Below are positions 9,136 to 19,189 of a stretch of 64,000 nt of DNA, one piece after another (within the stretch, counting starts at the first letter, position 1; each line of letters opens with the position of its first letter). The position numbers and the translations under genes are program-made. This DNA comes from Clostridium sp. CCUG 7971. GTDB lineage: Bacteria; Bacillota; Clostridia; Peptostreptococcales; Peptostreptococcaceae. The notes under the pieces were generated by a model. It was not told where the DNA came from, did not search any database, and was given only the letters and a program-made list of their open reading frames with translations. Location of the stretch: the NCBI RefSeq assembly GCF_017590215.1, contig NZ_JAFFPK010000042.1:1-64000 (forward strand), in the 5' to 3' direction.

Positions 9136-9481
9136 GTAATTACCTCCCTGTGTTTGTAAAGTAAAAATTACTCATTATGTAATGTATTATTTCTTCCAAT
9201 CTCATATTATTATATCACTTTTATATAGTTTTTTACTCATAATTTTTAAATAAAGGCCTATTATGTGTATTTTTTAGCTATATTTGGATATTTTATGTAA
9301 CATAATTTGAAATTTCTCATTTTTATATTTTAATATATATCTGTATACATAAATACATCTTTCTTTACTAAAATTGTATTTAAAATATAGTTTAAATTTA
9401 CCTATATTTATGAAACTATATTTTAAATATATAGTTTATAATCTTTCCATAAATATCGTAAATTATAAATTTTAAAAATAA
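9136..9481. other. AT-rich intergenic region with repeated ATATAGTTT motifs
   Basis: No gene is visible. ATATAGTTT occurs at 9223-9231, 9385-9393 and about 9429-9437, and inverted at 9413-9421. Two copies lie in a perfect 15-bp inverted repeat (9379-9393 and 9413-9427). The region probably contains the promoter of the transketolase operon. The repeats could be regulator sites or chance in AT-rich DNA. Confidence 0.4.
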
Positions 9482-9517
9482 AAAAATATTGATATTAAAA
9501 TTAATATCAATATTTTT
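9482..9517 (-). terminator. Terminator of the acpS-ndoA operon
   Basis: A perfect 17-bp stem (9482-9498 and 9501-9517) with a 2-nt spacer, followed on the minus strand by a T-rich run. It overlaps the ndoA stop codon. Confidence 0.8.
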
Positions 9518-9878
9518 ATAGTACAAATAGCCCTAAACTTATTTGAAGGCTATTATCTACTTTTACCATCATGTTCTTATCTAGACAACCAATCTTTTCT
9601 CTTAGCCTTTTTTTATCTATAGTTCTTATTTGTTCTAAGAGAATAACAGAATCCTTATTAAGCCCATATTCGTTAGCACTTATTTCTATATGAGTAGGCA
9701 ACTTAGCCTTATTAATTTGGGATGTTATGGCTGCTACTATAACAGTTGGGCTATACTTATTTCCTATGTCATTTTGTATTATCAAAACAGGTCTAACACC
9801 CCCCTGTTCTGAGCCAACAACTGGGCTTAAATCAGCATAATATAAATATCCTCGCTTTATATCCGAGTTAGTACTCAC
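9516..9878 (-). CDS. ndoA: EndoA/MazF-family mRNA interferase toxin
   Basis: Type II toxin of the PemK/MazF family, an endoribonuclease that cleaves single-stranded mRNA at short motifs. It closely follows the B. subtilis EndoA sequence, with signature blocks [25 protein letters not shown] and [14 protein letters not shown]. The GTG at 9878 gives 120 residues, near the usual 116. The longer frame would start inside the antitoxin gene. The toxin start overlaps the antitoxin end, so the two are translationally coupled. The start codon is less certain than the family. Confidence 0.9.
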   Translation of the reverse strand: MSTNSDIKRGYLYYADLSPVVGSEQGGVRPVLIIQNDIGNKYSPTVIVAAITSQINKAKLPTHIEISANEYGLNKDSVILLEQIRTIDKKRLREKIGCLDKNMMVKVDNSLQISLGLFVL

Positions 9879-10152
9879 CTTGAGCGATCTTCCCTTCTGA
9901 ATTATCATCAGAAGATACTTCATTTGTCATACCTAATTCAGCTAATGATAGGTTAATTTGACCCATTTCTTTATAACCCTTGATCATATGCTCCTTGAAG
10001 TCTATTTTTTTCTTTTGAGTTATATAGAATTGAAAAGCAGCTTTTGCAAAATCTTCTCTATTGCTATTTTCCATCTGGACGATATAATCTACTTCAGATA
10101 TTAAAGAATCCGGTAAAGTAAATATTATTTTTTCCTTGCTTTTATTTCGCAC
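9868..10152 (-). CDS. ndoAI: EndoAI ribbon-helix-helix antitoxin
   Basis: A 94-residue partner of the downstream toxin. The N-terminal ribbon-helix-helix region (about 8-45, [17 protein letters not shown]) dimerises and binds DNA. The C-terminal part, with [13 protein letters not shown], matches the EndoA-binding segment of B. subtilis EndoAI. It starts with GTG behind GGGAGGCG. It sits directly after alr, the same order as in B. subtilis. Confidence 0.87.
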   Translation of the reverse strand: MRNKSKEKIIFTLPDSLISEVDYIVQMENSNREDFAKAAFQFYITQKKKIDFKEHMIKGYKEMGQINLSLAELGMTNEVSSDDNSEGKIAQGEY

Positions 10153-10182
10153 AAAATCGCCTCCCGGAGTATACTATCAATT

Positions 10183-11343
10183 TTATTTTATCAAATAACT
10201 ACCCGCTTGTAAAATTGCATCTTTTACCATATAAATACGGCTAACTCTTCTTGATACCATGCATAAAATTTCATAGTTTATAGTTCCTAAATCTTTAGCC
10301 ATTCTTTCGACGGTCATATTATCTTCTCCAAATATTATAACCTCATCTCCTATTTTTATGTCTATTTCTTTATCTATTTTAACCATGCATTGATCCATGC
10401 ATATTCTACCAACAATATCAAAGACCTTACCTTTTATAAGTACCTTAGGATTTCCTTGCATTCTTGTAAACCCATCAGCGTATCCAATAGGTATAGTTAC
10501 GATTCTTTCCTTTTTGCTGCTTTTATACTTTAGCCCGTAACTTATACCTGTGCCTGACTCAATTTCTTTAATATGAGCTATTGTTGTTTTTAGCTTCATA
10601 GCTGGTTTTAATTCTAGTCTTTCTTTAATAACCTCATCAGATGGATAATGTCCATAAAGCACTATACCACATCTTACCATATCAAATCTTAAGTCTGAAC
10701 AATCCATAATTGCAGCACTATTAGATACATGTTTTATAGGTATATTTATACCCTTAGAAAGTAAACTATCTACCATAAACTTAAAGTTTTCTACTTGTTT
10801 ATAAGTAAATTCTTTATCTTCTTCATCTGCCTTAGCAAAATGAGTATACATACCTTGCAGTTCTATAAACTCTAAATCATGTATCTTTTCTATTTCATTT
10901 ACTGAAGATTCATTACATATAAATCCTAATCTAGCCATACCTGTATCAATCTTAATATGAACAAAGGCCTTTTGCTTTATACTACTAGAAATATTGTTAA
11001 TTTTTTCTGCCATTTCTAAAGAATAAACAGTAAGAGTTACATTATTTTTAATAGCCATTTCTAAAGAGTTTTCTGGAATATATCCTAAACATAGTATAGG
11101 AAGTTTTATGTTATTTTCTCTTAATTCTATAGCTTCTTCCAATCTAGCTACCGCAAAGTAATCTACATTTTCATTTTCTAAGAATTTTGCAATTTCAACC
11201 GATCCATGTCCGTATGCATTAGCTTTTATTACTGCACAAATTTTAGTATCTTCCTTTAATATTTTTTTTATATTACTTAAATTAAATTTTATGTTATCTA
11301 GATTTATCTCCGCCCACGTAGGAGCTGTTATTGTATTTTTCAT
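10183..11343 (-). CDS. alr: Alanine racemase
   Basis: PLP enzyme interconverting L- and D-alanine for peptidoglycan. It has 386 residues. The PLP lysine is Lys40 in AVIKANAYGHG, and the catalytic Tyr lies in TGISYGLKY. I chose the ATG at 11343, because AAGGGG lies just upstream. The longer TTG frame would overlap gerS. It lies directly after gerS, as alr2 does in C. difficile, where D-alanine metabolism also affects amino-acid co-germinant sensing. Confidence 0.95.
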   Translation of the reverse strand: MKNTITAPTWAEINLDNIKFNLSNIKKILKEDTKICAVIKANAYGHGSVEIAKFLENENVDYFAVARLEEAIELRENNIKLPILCLGYIPENSLEMAIKNNVTLTVYSLEMAEKINNISSSIKQKAFVHIKIDTGMARLGFICNESSVNEIEKIHDLEFIELQGMYTHFAKADEEDKEFTYKQVENFKFMVDSLLSKGINIPIKHVSNSAAIMDCSDLRFDMVRCGIVLYGHYPSDEVIKERLELKPAMKLKTTIAHIKEIESGTGISYGLKYKSSKKERIVTIPIGYADGFTRMQGNPKVLIKGKVFDIVGRICMDQCMVKIDKEIDIKIGDEVIIFGEDNMTVERMAKDLGTINYEILCMVSRRVSRIYMVKDAILQAGSYLIK

Positions 11344-11356
11344 ATCTTTCTTCCCC

Positions 11357-11944
11357 TTATTTCTTATACTCAAAGTCCTTATATGTTACTGTAAATCTAA
11401 TATCATCTTTATCATCCAGTATTTCCATTTTTTCAGGTAATTTTGTCTTTGAATTAATATATAAAACTTGTTTACTAAAATACTGATTATCTCCAGGTAT
11501 TAAAGTTTCTAGGTTTAAACTTCCCTTAGATAATTTTATAGTTACTTCTTCATTTTGAAGATAGTTTTTAATAAAATCACCTATAAACATATACTGATCG
11601 TTAGTTCCTGCGTTAGGTAATTCTACTGTATCATTTATTTCTGGGTTTTTTACTAGTATCTTATCCTTGTTATACTCTATAGTTTTACCTTTTAAATGTT
11701 TCGGAGAAACTACTTCTAGTTTGTAATTATCTGGCTTATTATAATTATGAATAAACACATAATTATGTGCACTTTTATTTCCTATAACTTCTACATCTGC
11801 TGTACACTTGTAAGAAGACATAGTTAATATTTTCTTTTGAAATTCTTCATATAATTCTTCTTTTGTGGACTCTTTCTTTTGACATCCTATGACAATACCT
11901 AAAATGCCGACAGTTATAATAATTAACACGGCCCACTTTTTCAC
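11357..11944 (-). CDS. gerS: Germination lipoprotein GerS
   Basis: A 195-residue lipoprotein: hydrophobic signal, a lipobox ending at Cys21 (GIVIGC), then a LolA-like beta-rich domain. In C. difficile GerS sits immediately upstream of alr2, and is needed with CwlD to make the muramic-delta-lactam of spore cortex. The same neighbour and architecture here support orthology. It starts with GTG, 7 nt after TAGGAGG. The identification rests on context and fold pattern, not on an alignment. Confidence 0.78.
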   Translation of the reverse strand: MKKWAVLIIITVGILGIVIGCQKKESTKEELYEEFQKKILTMSSYKCTADVEVIGNKSAHNYVFIHNYNKPDNYKLEVVSPKHLKGKTIEYNKDKILVKNPEINDTVELPNAGTNDQYMFIGDFIKNYLQNEEVTIKLSKGSLNLETLIPGDNQYFSKQVLYINSKTKLPEKMEILDDKDDIRFTVTYKDFEYKK

Positions 11945-11965
11945 TCAAAATCCTCCTACTGTATA

Positions 11966-12427
11966 TTATTCATTATACATTGCTTTAATTATATCATATC
12001 TACATATTATTCCTTTTAAATTATTATCATCATCTATAACTGGAACTCTATTTATAGATTTTTTTATCATTAGGTTAGCTATATCATCAAATTTATCATT
12101 TTCATGTACCTTAACTATATCCTTAGACATTAAGTCTTCTACTTTATATGCTGCTACTTTTTTCATATCTTCTTCTAATTTTTTATAGTCATCTAAAAAT
12201 ATTAGGCCTTGCATGAAGTTTATTATGTGAGGAGATTCTATGTAAGTCTCTTTTTTCATTATATCAGTTTCAGAAATAATCCCTACAACCTTACTATCGT
12301 TATCTACTACAGGCAGCCCTCCTATCTTTTCTTGAATTAATAGCTTAGCTACACTTGCCAAACTATCATCTTTTTTTGCAATTATTACATCTTGAGTCAT
12401 TATATCTTTTGCTGTTTTATTCTTCAT
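11966..12427 (-). CDS. Tandem CBS-domain protein
   Basis: 153 residues made of two CBS motifs (about 7-60 and 93-150), with no fused enzyme. CBS pairs bind adenine nucleotides and act as energy or ligand sensors. The patterns AKDIMTQDVI...GLPVVD and VEDLMSKDIV...RVPVID are clear. It lies between acpS (4-nt gap) and gerS (about 20 nt), so it is cotranscribed. No partner can be named. Confidence 0.88.
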   Translation of the reverse strand: MKNKTAKDIMTQDVIIAKKDDSLASVAKLLIQEKIGGLPVVDNDSKVVGIISETDIMKKETYIESPHIINFMQGLIFLDDYKKLEEDMKKVAAYKVEDLMSKDIVKVHENDKFDDIANLMIKKSINRVPVIDDDNNLKGIICRYDIIKAMYNE

Positions 12428-12431
12428 TTTA

Positions 12432-12812
12432 TCACTCCTTAATTATAGTCATTGCATTTGCTACTGCATATTCTTTACAGTGAGATATTGAAACTTTTAT
12501 TTCTAAAACATTATAATCTATGCAAATTTGTCTTAGATTATTATAAGTTTTAACAACTGGCTTGCCTAAATTATTTCTTAAAACTTCAATATCATTAAAA
12601 TTATAATTTCTTATACCTGTACCTATAGATTTACTAATCGCTTCTTTTGCTGCAAAGTTTCCCGCTATAGTTTCAGCTTTAAATCCTTTTGATTTAAAAT
12701 AATCTATTTCATTCTTTGTAAATATTTTATCCAAAAATCTAGGATTATTTTCCAAAATATTTCTTATTCTTTCAATTTCTATAATATCTACACCAATATC
12801 CAATATATTCAT
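12432..12812 (-). CDS. acpS: Holo-[acyl-carrier-protein] synthase
   Basis: Transfers 4'-phosphopantetheine from CoA to Ser of apo-ACP. It has 126 residues, a typical length. The N-terminal GVDIIEIERI contains the Mg2+-binding Asp. FAAKEAISKSIGTG, with the second metal-binding Glu, follows near residue 54. It is the first gene of the acpS, CBS, gerS, alr, ndoAI, ndoA operon. acpS also lies near alr and ndoA in B. subtilis. Confidence 0.95.
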   Translation of the reverse strand: MNILDIGVDIIEIERIRNILENNPRFLDKIFTKNEIDYFKSKGFKAETIAGNFAAKEAISKSIGTGIRNYNFNDIEVLRNNLGKPVVKTYNNLRQICIDYNVLEIKVSISHCKEYAVANAMTIIKE

Positions 12813-12841
12813 TATATCCTCCCAAAATTACCTATACTATT

Positions 12842-12871
12842 ATTGTATTACTATTAGATGATTCTATTCAA
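12842..12871 (-). promoter_or_regulatory. Candidate promoter of the acpS operon
   Basis: Minus strand: -35 TTGAAT (12866-12871), an 18-nt spacer, and -10 TACAAT (12842-12847). It lies 30 nt upstream of the acpS start. It is a plausible sigma-A promoter in AT-rich DNA, chosen by eye. Confidence 0.42.
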
Positions 12872-12908
12872 TGACTTCTATTTTTTAAATTAAAAATATT
12901 TTATATAC

Positions 12909-12939
12909 AAAAAGAGCTAGAAAAATTCTAGCTCTTTTT
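12909..12939 (-). terminator. Terminator of the ATP synthase operon
   Basis: A perfect 14-bp stem AAAAAGAGCTAGAA/TTCTAGCTCTTTTT with a 3-nt loop and a T-tract on the minus strand. It lies 25 nt beyond the atpC stop codon. Confidence 0.9.
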
Positions 12940-12963
12940 ATATATAAAATTATAAAATCTTTT

Positions 12964-13224
12964 TTACATCCAATCAGCAGATTCAGTTACTATAACTATC
13001 TTTTCCTTATCTACATTCATGAATCCTCCAGAGATTTTAGCCTCTTTATATTTTCCGTCTTTTTTAATACGTAGAGTTCCAGTTGATAATCCCGCTACTA
13101 AAGGTCTATGGTTTTTAAGTATACCTCTATCTCCTTCAGTAGTTCTAACTATTATCATCTCAGCTGTTCCATTGTAAAAGGTCTTATCAGGAGTAACAAT
13201 TTCAAGTGCAAATTCGCTTGCCAT
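12964..13224 (-). CDS. atpC: ATP synthase epsilon subunit, short form
   Basis: Part of the F1 central stalk. It has only 86 residues, whereas the family is usually about 130-140. The N-terminal beta-sandwich is complete (EIVTPDKTFYNG to IVIVTESADWM). The chain stops where the C-terminal two-helix domain would begin. The operon terminator follows at once, so no hidden remainder exists in another frame. Loss of that domain would remove epsilon-type self-inhibition. It lies 2 nt after atpD. Confidence 0.93.
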   Translation of the reverse strand: MASEFALEIVTPDKTFYNGTAEMIIVRTTEGDRGILKNHRPLVAGLSTGTLRIKKDGKYKEAKISGGFMNVDKEKIVIVTESADWM

Positions 13225-13226
13225 TA

Positions 13227-14624
<1,398 letters not shown>

Positions 14625-14637
14625 CTAACCTCCTTAA

Positions 14638-15501
14638 TTATTGAGCTGAAGAAGCCCCTGCAACTATCTCAGATATTTCTTGAGTAACTGCTGCTTGTCT
14701 AGCTCTATTGTAAACTAATTCTAATTTAGATATCATCTCGTTAGCATTATCTGTAGCTGATTCCATAGCATTTCTTCTTGCAGCTTGTTCAGATGCATAA
14801 GACTCTGCTATAGCTCCATATACACTTCCTGAAATGTACTTAGGTAATATGTATCCAAGTACTGAATCAGCTGAAGGTAAATATTGAACTGCAGATTTAC
14901 TCTTTTTAACTTCTTTATCATTATCATTATTATCTATAGTAAGTGGTAATAACTTAACTATTTTAGGTTCTTGTGTTAATGCAGATATAAATTGTGTGTA
15001 AACAAGATTTACCTCATCAACTTCTCCATTTTTATAAGCATCCATTGCCCTTTGAGCTACTCTATTAGCATCTTCATAAGTAGCTTCTTCTACAGTACCT
15101 ATAGAGTCCATTAATTCATATCCTCTTTTTGAGAATGAATCTTTAGATCTTTTACCTATAGAAATTACCTTTGCTCCATTAGAATGTTCATGCGCAATTA
15201 CAGCTTTTAAAATATTAGAGTTATAACCTCCAGCTAGTCCTCTGTCACCAGCTATTACTATGAAACACGATTTATTTACTTTTCTCTCTTTAAGAAATAC
15301 ATTCTTACTATTGCTCGTATTTTCAGCTATATCCTGAACAGTGTTGTATAGAGTATTAAAATAAGGCTTTACACTTTCAGCTCTCTCCTTAGCTTTTCTA
15401 AACTTAGAAGATGAAACTAGTTCCATGGCCTTAGTTATTTGCTTAGTACTCTCAACACTCTTAATACGAGTTTTAATTTCCTTCATTCCAGCTCCTGCCA
15501 A
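14638..15501 (-). CDS. atpG: ATP synthase gamma subunit
   Basis: The rotating central shaft of F1, 287 residues. The N-terminal helix MKEIKTRIKSVESTKQITKAM and the C-terminal helix (QAAVTQEISEIVAGA) form the coiled coil that turns inside alpha3-beta3. The conserved IAGDRGLAGGYN segment is near residue 82. It is preceded by a strong AGGAGGT and lies between atpA and atpD. Confidence 0.97.
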   Translation of the reverse strand: MAGAGMKEIKTRIKSVESTKQITKAMELVSSSKFRKAKERAESVKPYFNTLYNTVQDIAENTSNSKNVFLKERKVNKSCFIVIAGDRGLAGGYNSNILKAVIAHEHSNGAKVISIGKRSKDSFSKRGYELMDSIGTVEEATYEDANRVAQRAMDAYKNGEVDEVNLVYTQFISALTQEPKIVKLLPLTIDNNDNDKEVKKSKSAVQYLPSADSVLGYILPKYISGSVYGAIAESYASEQAARRNAMESATDNANEMISKLELVYNRARQAAVTQEISEIVAGASSAQ

Positions 15502-15528
15502 TTGGGTTACCTCCTTTTTTAAAAAGGA

Positions 15529-17031
15529 TTACGCTTCTATAACAAATTTTTTCTTAAATTCATTTATAGCGTTAGTTAATTCTTGAGCAAAATCTCCAGC
15601 TTCAAGAATTTTCTTTCCTATTTCTGGATAATTTGTATCTACAAATTGATATAATTCTTTTTCAAATCTTTGTATATTATTAACCGGTATATCTGATAAT
15701 AAATCATTAGTTACAGCATGTATTATCATAACTTGATTTTGAACAGATAATGGTTGATGTTCACCTTGTTTTAATACTTCAACTATTCTTTCCCCTTGTG
15801 CAAGTCTCTTCTTTGTATCTTCATCTAAGTCAGATCCAAACTGAGCGAATGCAGCAAGCTCTTTATATTGAGAGTAAAGAAGTTTTAATGGTCCAGCAAC
15901 TTTTTTCATTGATTTTATTTGAGCTGATCCTCCAACCCTTGATACTGATATACCAGGGTCAACTGCTGGTCTTATACCTGCGTAGAATAATTCAGGTGTT
16001 AAGTATATTTGTCCATCTGTTATAGATATAACGTTAGTTGGTATATACGCAGAAACGTCTCCACCTTGAGTTTCTATTATAGGTAATGCAGTTATAGAAC
16101 CTCCACCTAAGTCATCTGATAACTTAGCTGCTCTTTCTAGTAATCTTGAATGTAAGTAGAATACATCCCCAGGATAAGCTTCACGTCCTGGTGGTCTCTT
16201 AAGTAATAATGACATCTCTCTGTATGCAACGGCATGCTTAGTTAAATCATCATATACTATAAGAACATGCTTTCCATTAAACATGAATTCTTCACCCATT
16301 GCAACACCTGCATATGGTGCTAAGAATTGTAAAGGTGCAGATTCAGATGCAGTAGCAGATACAACTATTGTGTAATCCATCGCTCCACCTTTTTCTAATG
16401 TATTAACTAATTGAGCTACTGTAGAACGTTTTTGTCCTATAGCAACGTATATACATATAACATCTTTACCTTTTTGGTTAAGTATTGCATCTATACATAT
16501 AGATGTTTTACCAGTTTGTCTATCACCTATTACAAGCTCTCTTTGACCCTTTCCAATTGGAACCATTGCGTCAATTGCTTTTATACCTGTTTCTAATGGT
16601 TGATGAACAGATTTTCTAGCTATTATTCCTGTAGCTTCAGATTCAACTGGTCTAAATTTATCTGTGTTTATAGGTCCTTTTCCATCTATAGGTTGACCTA
16701 ATGCGTTTACAACTCTTCCTACTAAAGCGTCACCAACTGGAACTGAAACTACATTCCCAGTTCTCTTAACAATGTCGCCTTCTTTTATTCCTTGGTCACT
16801 ACCAAGCATAACAGCCCCAACCATATCTTCTTCTAGGTTAAGAGCCATTCCGTAAACTTCTCCTGGAAATTCTAAAAGTTCTCCTGCCATAGCATTTTCT
16901 AATCCGTAAACACTAGCTATACCATCTCCAACTTTTAAAACACTACCTGTATCAGTTAACTCAACTTTATTCTCATAATTTTTTATTTGCTCTTTAATTA
17001 TAGAACTTATTTCTTCAGGTCTTAAGTTCAT
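15529..17031 (-). CDS. atpA: ATP synthase alpha subunit
   Basis: Non-catalytic nucleotide-binding subunit of F1, 500 residues. The P-loop [13 protein letters not shown] is near residue 169. The VGGSAQ segment, with the arginine finger just before it ([11 protein letters not shown]), is near residue 370. The start is 15 nt after the atpH stop. Length and domain order are normal. Confidence 0.98.
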   Translation of the reverse strand: MNLRPEEISSIIKEQIKNYENKVELTDTGSVLKVGDGIASVYGLENAMAGELLEFPGEVYGMALNLEEDMVGAVMLGSDQGIKEGDIVKRTGNVVSVPVGDALVGRVVNALGQPIDGKGPINTDKFRPVESEATGIIARKSVHQPLETGIKAIDAMVPIGKGQRELVIGDRQTGKTSICIDAILNQKGKDVICIYVAIGQKRSTVAQLVNTLEKGGAMDYTIVVSATASESAPLQFLAPYAGVAMGEEFMFNGKHVLIVYDDLTKHAVAYREMSLLLKRPPGREAYPGDVFYLHSRLLERAAKLSDDLGGGSITALPIIETQGGDVSAYIPTNVISITDGQIYLTPELFYAGIRPAVDPGISVSRVGGSAQIKSMKKVAGPLKLLYSQYKELAAFAQFGSDLDEDTKKRLAQGERIVEVLKQGEHQPLSVQNQVMIIHAVTNDLLSDIPVNNIQRFEKELYQFVDTNYPEIGKKILEAGDFAQELTNAINEFKKKFVIEA

Positions 17032-17046
17032 GGGTTCACCGCCATT

Positions 17047-17589
17047 CTAAGATATTACTTGAGATAATTGATTTTTCATGTTGGCTAAACGAGCCTTAAC
17101 AGTACCATCTATCTCTTCGTTTCCAAGTCTAACTAGAACTCCTCCTATGGTAGACTCGTCAACTTTATTTTCTAAAGTAACATTTTTATTGTATTTGCTT
17201 GAAAGTTTAGCTTCAAGCTGCTTTATTTCTTCTTGGCTCATAGATACTGCTGTTATTGCAATACCTTCTATGATATTATTCTTTTCATTTAATAATTCTT
17301 TAAAAGATTTCTGTATAGCTTCTATAGCCGATACTCTATCTTTATCTGCCATTATTTTTAAGAAATTGTTTAAGCTAGAGCTTATTTGTCCTTCAAAAAC
17401 TTTCTCTAATAATTCTTTTTTGTCTCCCTTTCCTACAAGAGGAGATTTTAAAACACCATAAAAATCTTGATTCGATTTTAGTGTATCTACTACTGCATTT
17501 AGTTCTTCATATAACTTAGTAGTTGAGTTTGTTTCTTCTCCTACTTGAAATAGGGCTTCAGCGTATCTTCCTGCGATTACATTTATCAT
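17047..17589 (-). CDS. atpH: ATP synthase delta subunit
   Basis: Peripheral-stalk subunit linking F1 to the b subunits, 180 residues. The N-terminal helical bundle starts INVIAGRYAEALF, and the C-terminal signature is GGVLVRLGNEEIDGTVKARL. Its start overlaps the atpF stop by 4 nt, indicating translational coupling. Confidence 0.95.
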   Translation of the reverse strand: MINVIAGRYAEALFQVGEETNSTTKLYEELNAVVDTLKSNQDFYGVLKSPLVGKGDKKELLEKVFEGQISSSLNNFLKIMADKDRVSAIEAIQKSFKELLNEKNNIIEGIAITAVSMSQEEIKQLEAKLSSKYNKNVTLENKVDESTIGGVLVRLGNEEIDGTVKARLANMKNQLSQVIS

Positions 17590-18086
17590 TTAGCTTCGCC
17601 TACCTCTTTTATAAAGTTATTTATTAACTCTTCATGCTTAGATTTGTCTAAGTCTTTTTCTATAACCTTAGATGCAGCTAATAATGCTATGTCTGATATA
17701 TCATCTTTGATTTCATTCATAACTTTTTGTCTTTCTTGTGCTACATCTTTGCTAGCTTTTTCTTTTAAGCTTTGAGCTTCTTGTTTTGCAGTAGATATTA
17801 TTTCAGATTCTTTTTGCTCTGCTCTTAAAGTAGCTTGCTTTATTATTTCTTGGCCTTCATTTTTAGCAGAACTTATTTTTTCTTCGTATTCCTTCTTTAA
17901 AGATATACCTTCATTTTTAGTTCTTTCTCCATGAGCTAAGTTTTCTTGTATATCTTTTTCTCTAGCTTCTATTATACCTAGTACTGGTTTAAATAAAAGT
18001 TTCTTTAAAAGCATAAATACTAAGAAAGTATTTATAAGTTGAAATGCTAATTCATATGATATGCCTATAAGCGGCTTTAATTCCAT
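17586..18086 (-). CDS. atpF: ATP synthase b subunit
   Basis: Peripheral stalk, 166 residues. One N-terminal membrane helix (about 10-30, ending PVLGIIEAREKDIQ) is followed by a long charged coiled coil. The gene is separated from atpE by an 84-nt gap holding a strong hairpin, and overlaps atpH by 4 nt. Confidence 0.96.
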   Translation of the reverse strand: MELKPLIGISYELAFQLINTFLVFMLLKKLLFKPVLGIIEAREKDIQENLAHGERTKNEGISLKKEYEEKISSAKNEGQEIIKQATLRAEQKESEIISTAKQEAQSLKEKASKDVAQERQKVMNEIKDDISDIALLAASKVIEKDLDKSKHEELINNFIKEVGEAK

Positions 18087-18117
18087 GTGTTATCCTCCTT
18101 TCTACTAATCACAATTT

Positions 18118-18152
18118 ATAATTAGGAGATGGCAAATCCATCTCCTAATTAT
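18118..18152 (-). other. Strong intercistronic hairpin between atpE and atpF
   Basis: A perfect 15-bp stem (18118-18132 and 18138-18152; core AGGAGATGG/CCATCTCCT) with a 5-nt loop and no U-tract. It is therefore not a classical terminator. It lies 3' of atpE in the mRNA. Such hairpins can block 3' exonucleases and raise the level of c-subunit message. Confidence 0.75.
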
Positions 18153-18170
18153 AAAAATATTCTAATATTC

Positions 18171-18428
18171 TTAACCTAAAAACTTCATAAGTGGGTTAGC
18201 GAATAGAAGGATTATTGCTATAACTAATCCGTATATTGCTGAAGATTCTGCAACTGCAGCTCCAAGTAACATTGTTTGAGTTATATCTCCTTTAGCTTCT
18301 GGTTGGTTACCAACTGCTTCTGCTGCCTTTCCTGCTGCGAATCCTTGTCCGATCCCTGCTCCTATACCTGTTACAACTGCAAGACCTGCTCCTATAGCTG
18401 AACCTGCTAATACTATAGCTGTTTCCAT
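18171..18428 (-). CDS. atpE: ATP synthase c subunit, Na+-type ion site
   Basis: Membrane rotor subunit, 85 residues in two helices joined by a polar loop (about 40-50). The ion-binding pattern matches the Na+ site of the Ilyobacter tartaricus c-ring: Gln28, Val59, Glu61, Ser62 and Tyr66 correspond to its Gln32, Val63, Glu65, Ser66 and Tyr70. Ser63 replaces Thr67. This predicts Na+ as the coupling ion. Confidence 0.96.
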   Translation of the reverse strand: METAIVLAGSAIGAGLAVVTGIGAGIGQGFAAGKAAEAVGNQPEAKGDITQTMLLGAAVAESSAIYGLVIAIILLFANPLMKFLG

Positions 18429-18479
18429 AATTAATTTCCTCCTTAAAATTTTTTTAATTTTTATTTTAAATTATTTTCT

Positions 18480-19187
18480 TTAATCTCCTACTGCTGCATT
18501 TCCAACGAAAACCATCGTTAACATTATAAATATAAACGATTGTAGTAATCCTGCAAATATATCGAAGTATAAATGTAGTGGTACAGGTATTAATAACTGA
18601 CCGATTGGTATCGATACTCCTGGTATAAGTGTTGATAAATACGCTAAGAAATCATATAGTAGCTTCATTATAACCGATCCACCTAATATGTTACCAAATG
18701 GACGGAAACTTAATGATATTGGCTTAGCCAACTCTCCTATTAAGTTAAGCGGTAGTAAAAATGGTACTGGCTCAAGTAAGCCTTTAAAGTATCCAAATCC
18801 ATTAAACTTAACACCTGCAAAGTAAATCATAAAGAATGTTATTAGTGCCCATGCTAATGTTGTATCTAAGTCTGTAGTAGGAGATCTAAATCCTAATAAT
18901 CCTATTAGATTTGAACATGCAAAGAATAAGAATAAACTTCCTATGTACGGTATGATATTCGGCATTCTTTTTATTGTTTTTTCACCCATCGTATCAGTTA
19001 CAAATTTAGCAAGTCCACCTATAGCAAACTCTAAAAATATTTGAACTTTACTTGTAGGAACTTTCTTTAAGTTTCTAGTAACTAAGAAAGATATTAAAGC
19101 TAAAGCAGCTATTATAATCCAACTTGTTACTACTGTATCACTTATTTTAAAGTTTCCTAAAAATAAAACCCATTTTGCTTGGCTCAT
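18480..19187 (-). CDS. atpB: ATP synthase a subunit
   Basis: Stator membrane subunit that forms the ion half-channels, 235 residues with about five or six membrane helices. The essential Arg lies in SLSFRPFGNILGG near residue 166. It is spaced normally between atpI and atpE. The start follows AGGAGG. Confidence 0.96.
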   Translation of the reverse strand: MSQAKWVLFLGNFKISDTVVTSWIIIAALALISFLVTRNLKKVPTSKVQIFLEFAIGGLAKFVTDTMGEKTIKRMPNIIPYIGSLFLFFACSNLIGLLGFRSPTTDLDTTLAWALITFFMIYFAGVKFNGFGYFKGLLEPVPFLLPLNLIGELAKPISLSFRPFGNILGGSVIMKLLYDFLAYLSTLIPGVSIPIGQLLIPVPLHLYFDIFAGLLQSFIFIMLTMVFVGNAAVGD

Positions 19188-19189
19188 AC

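Noticed and set aside
12964-13224. Short atpC as a frameshift product
   Set aside because: The operon terminator begins 25 nt after the stop and no epsilon-like helices are readable in any frame, so truncation is natural.
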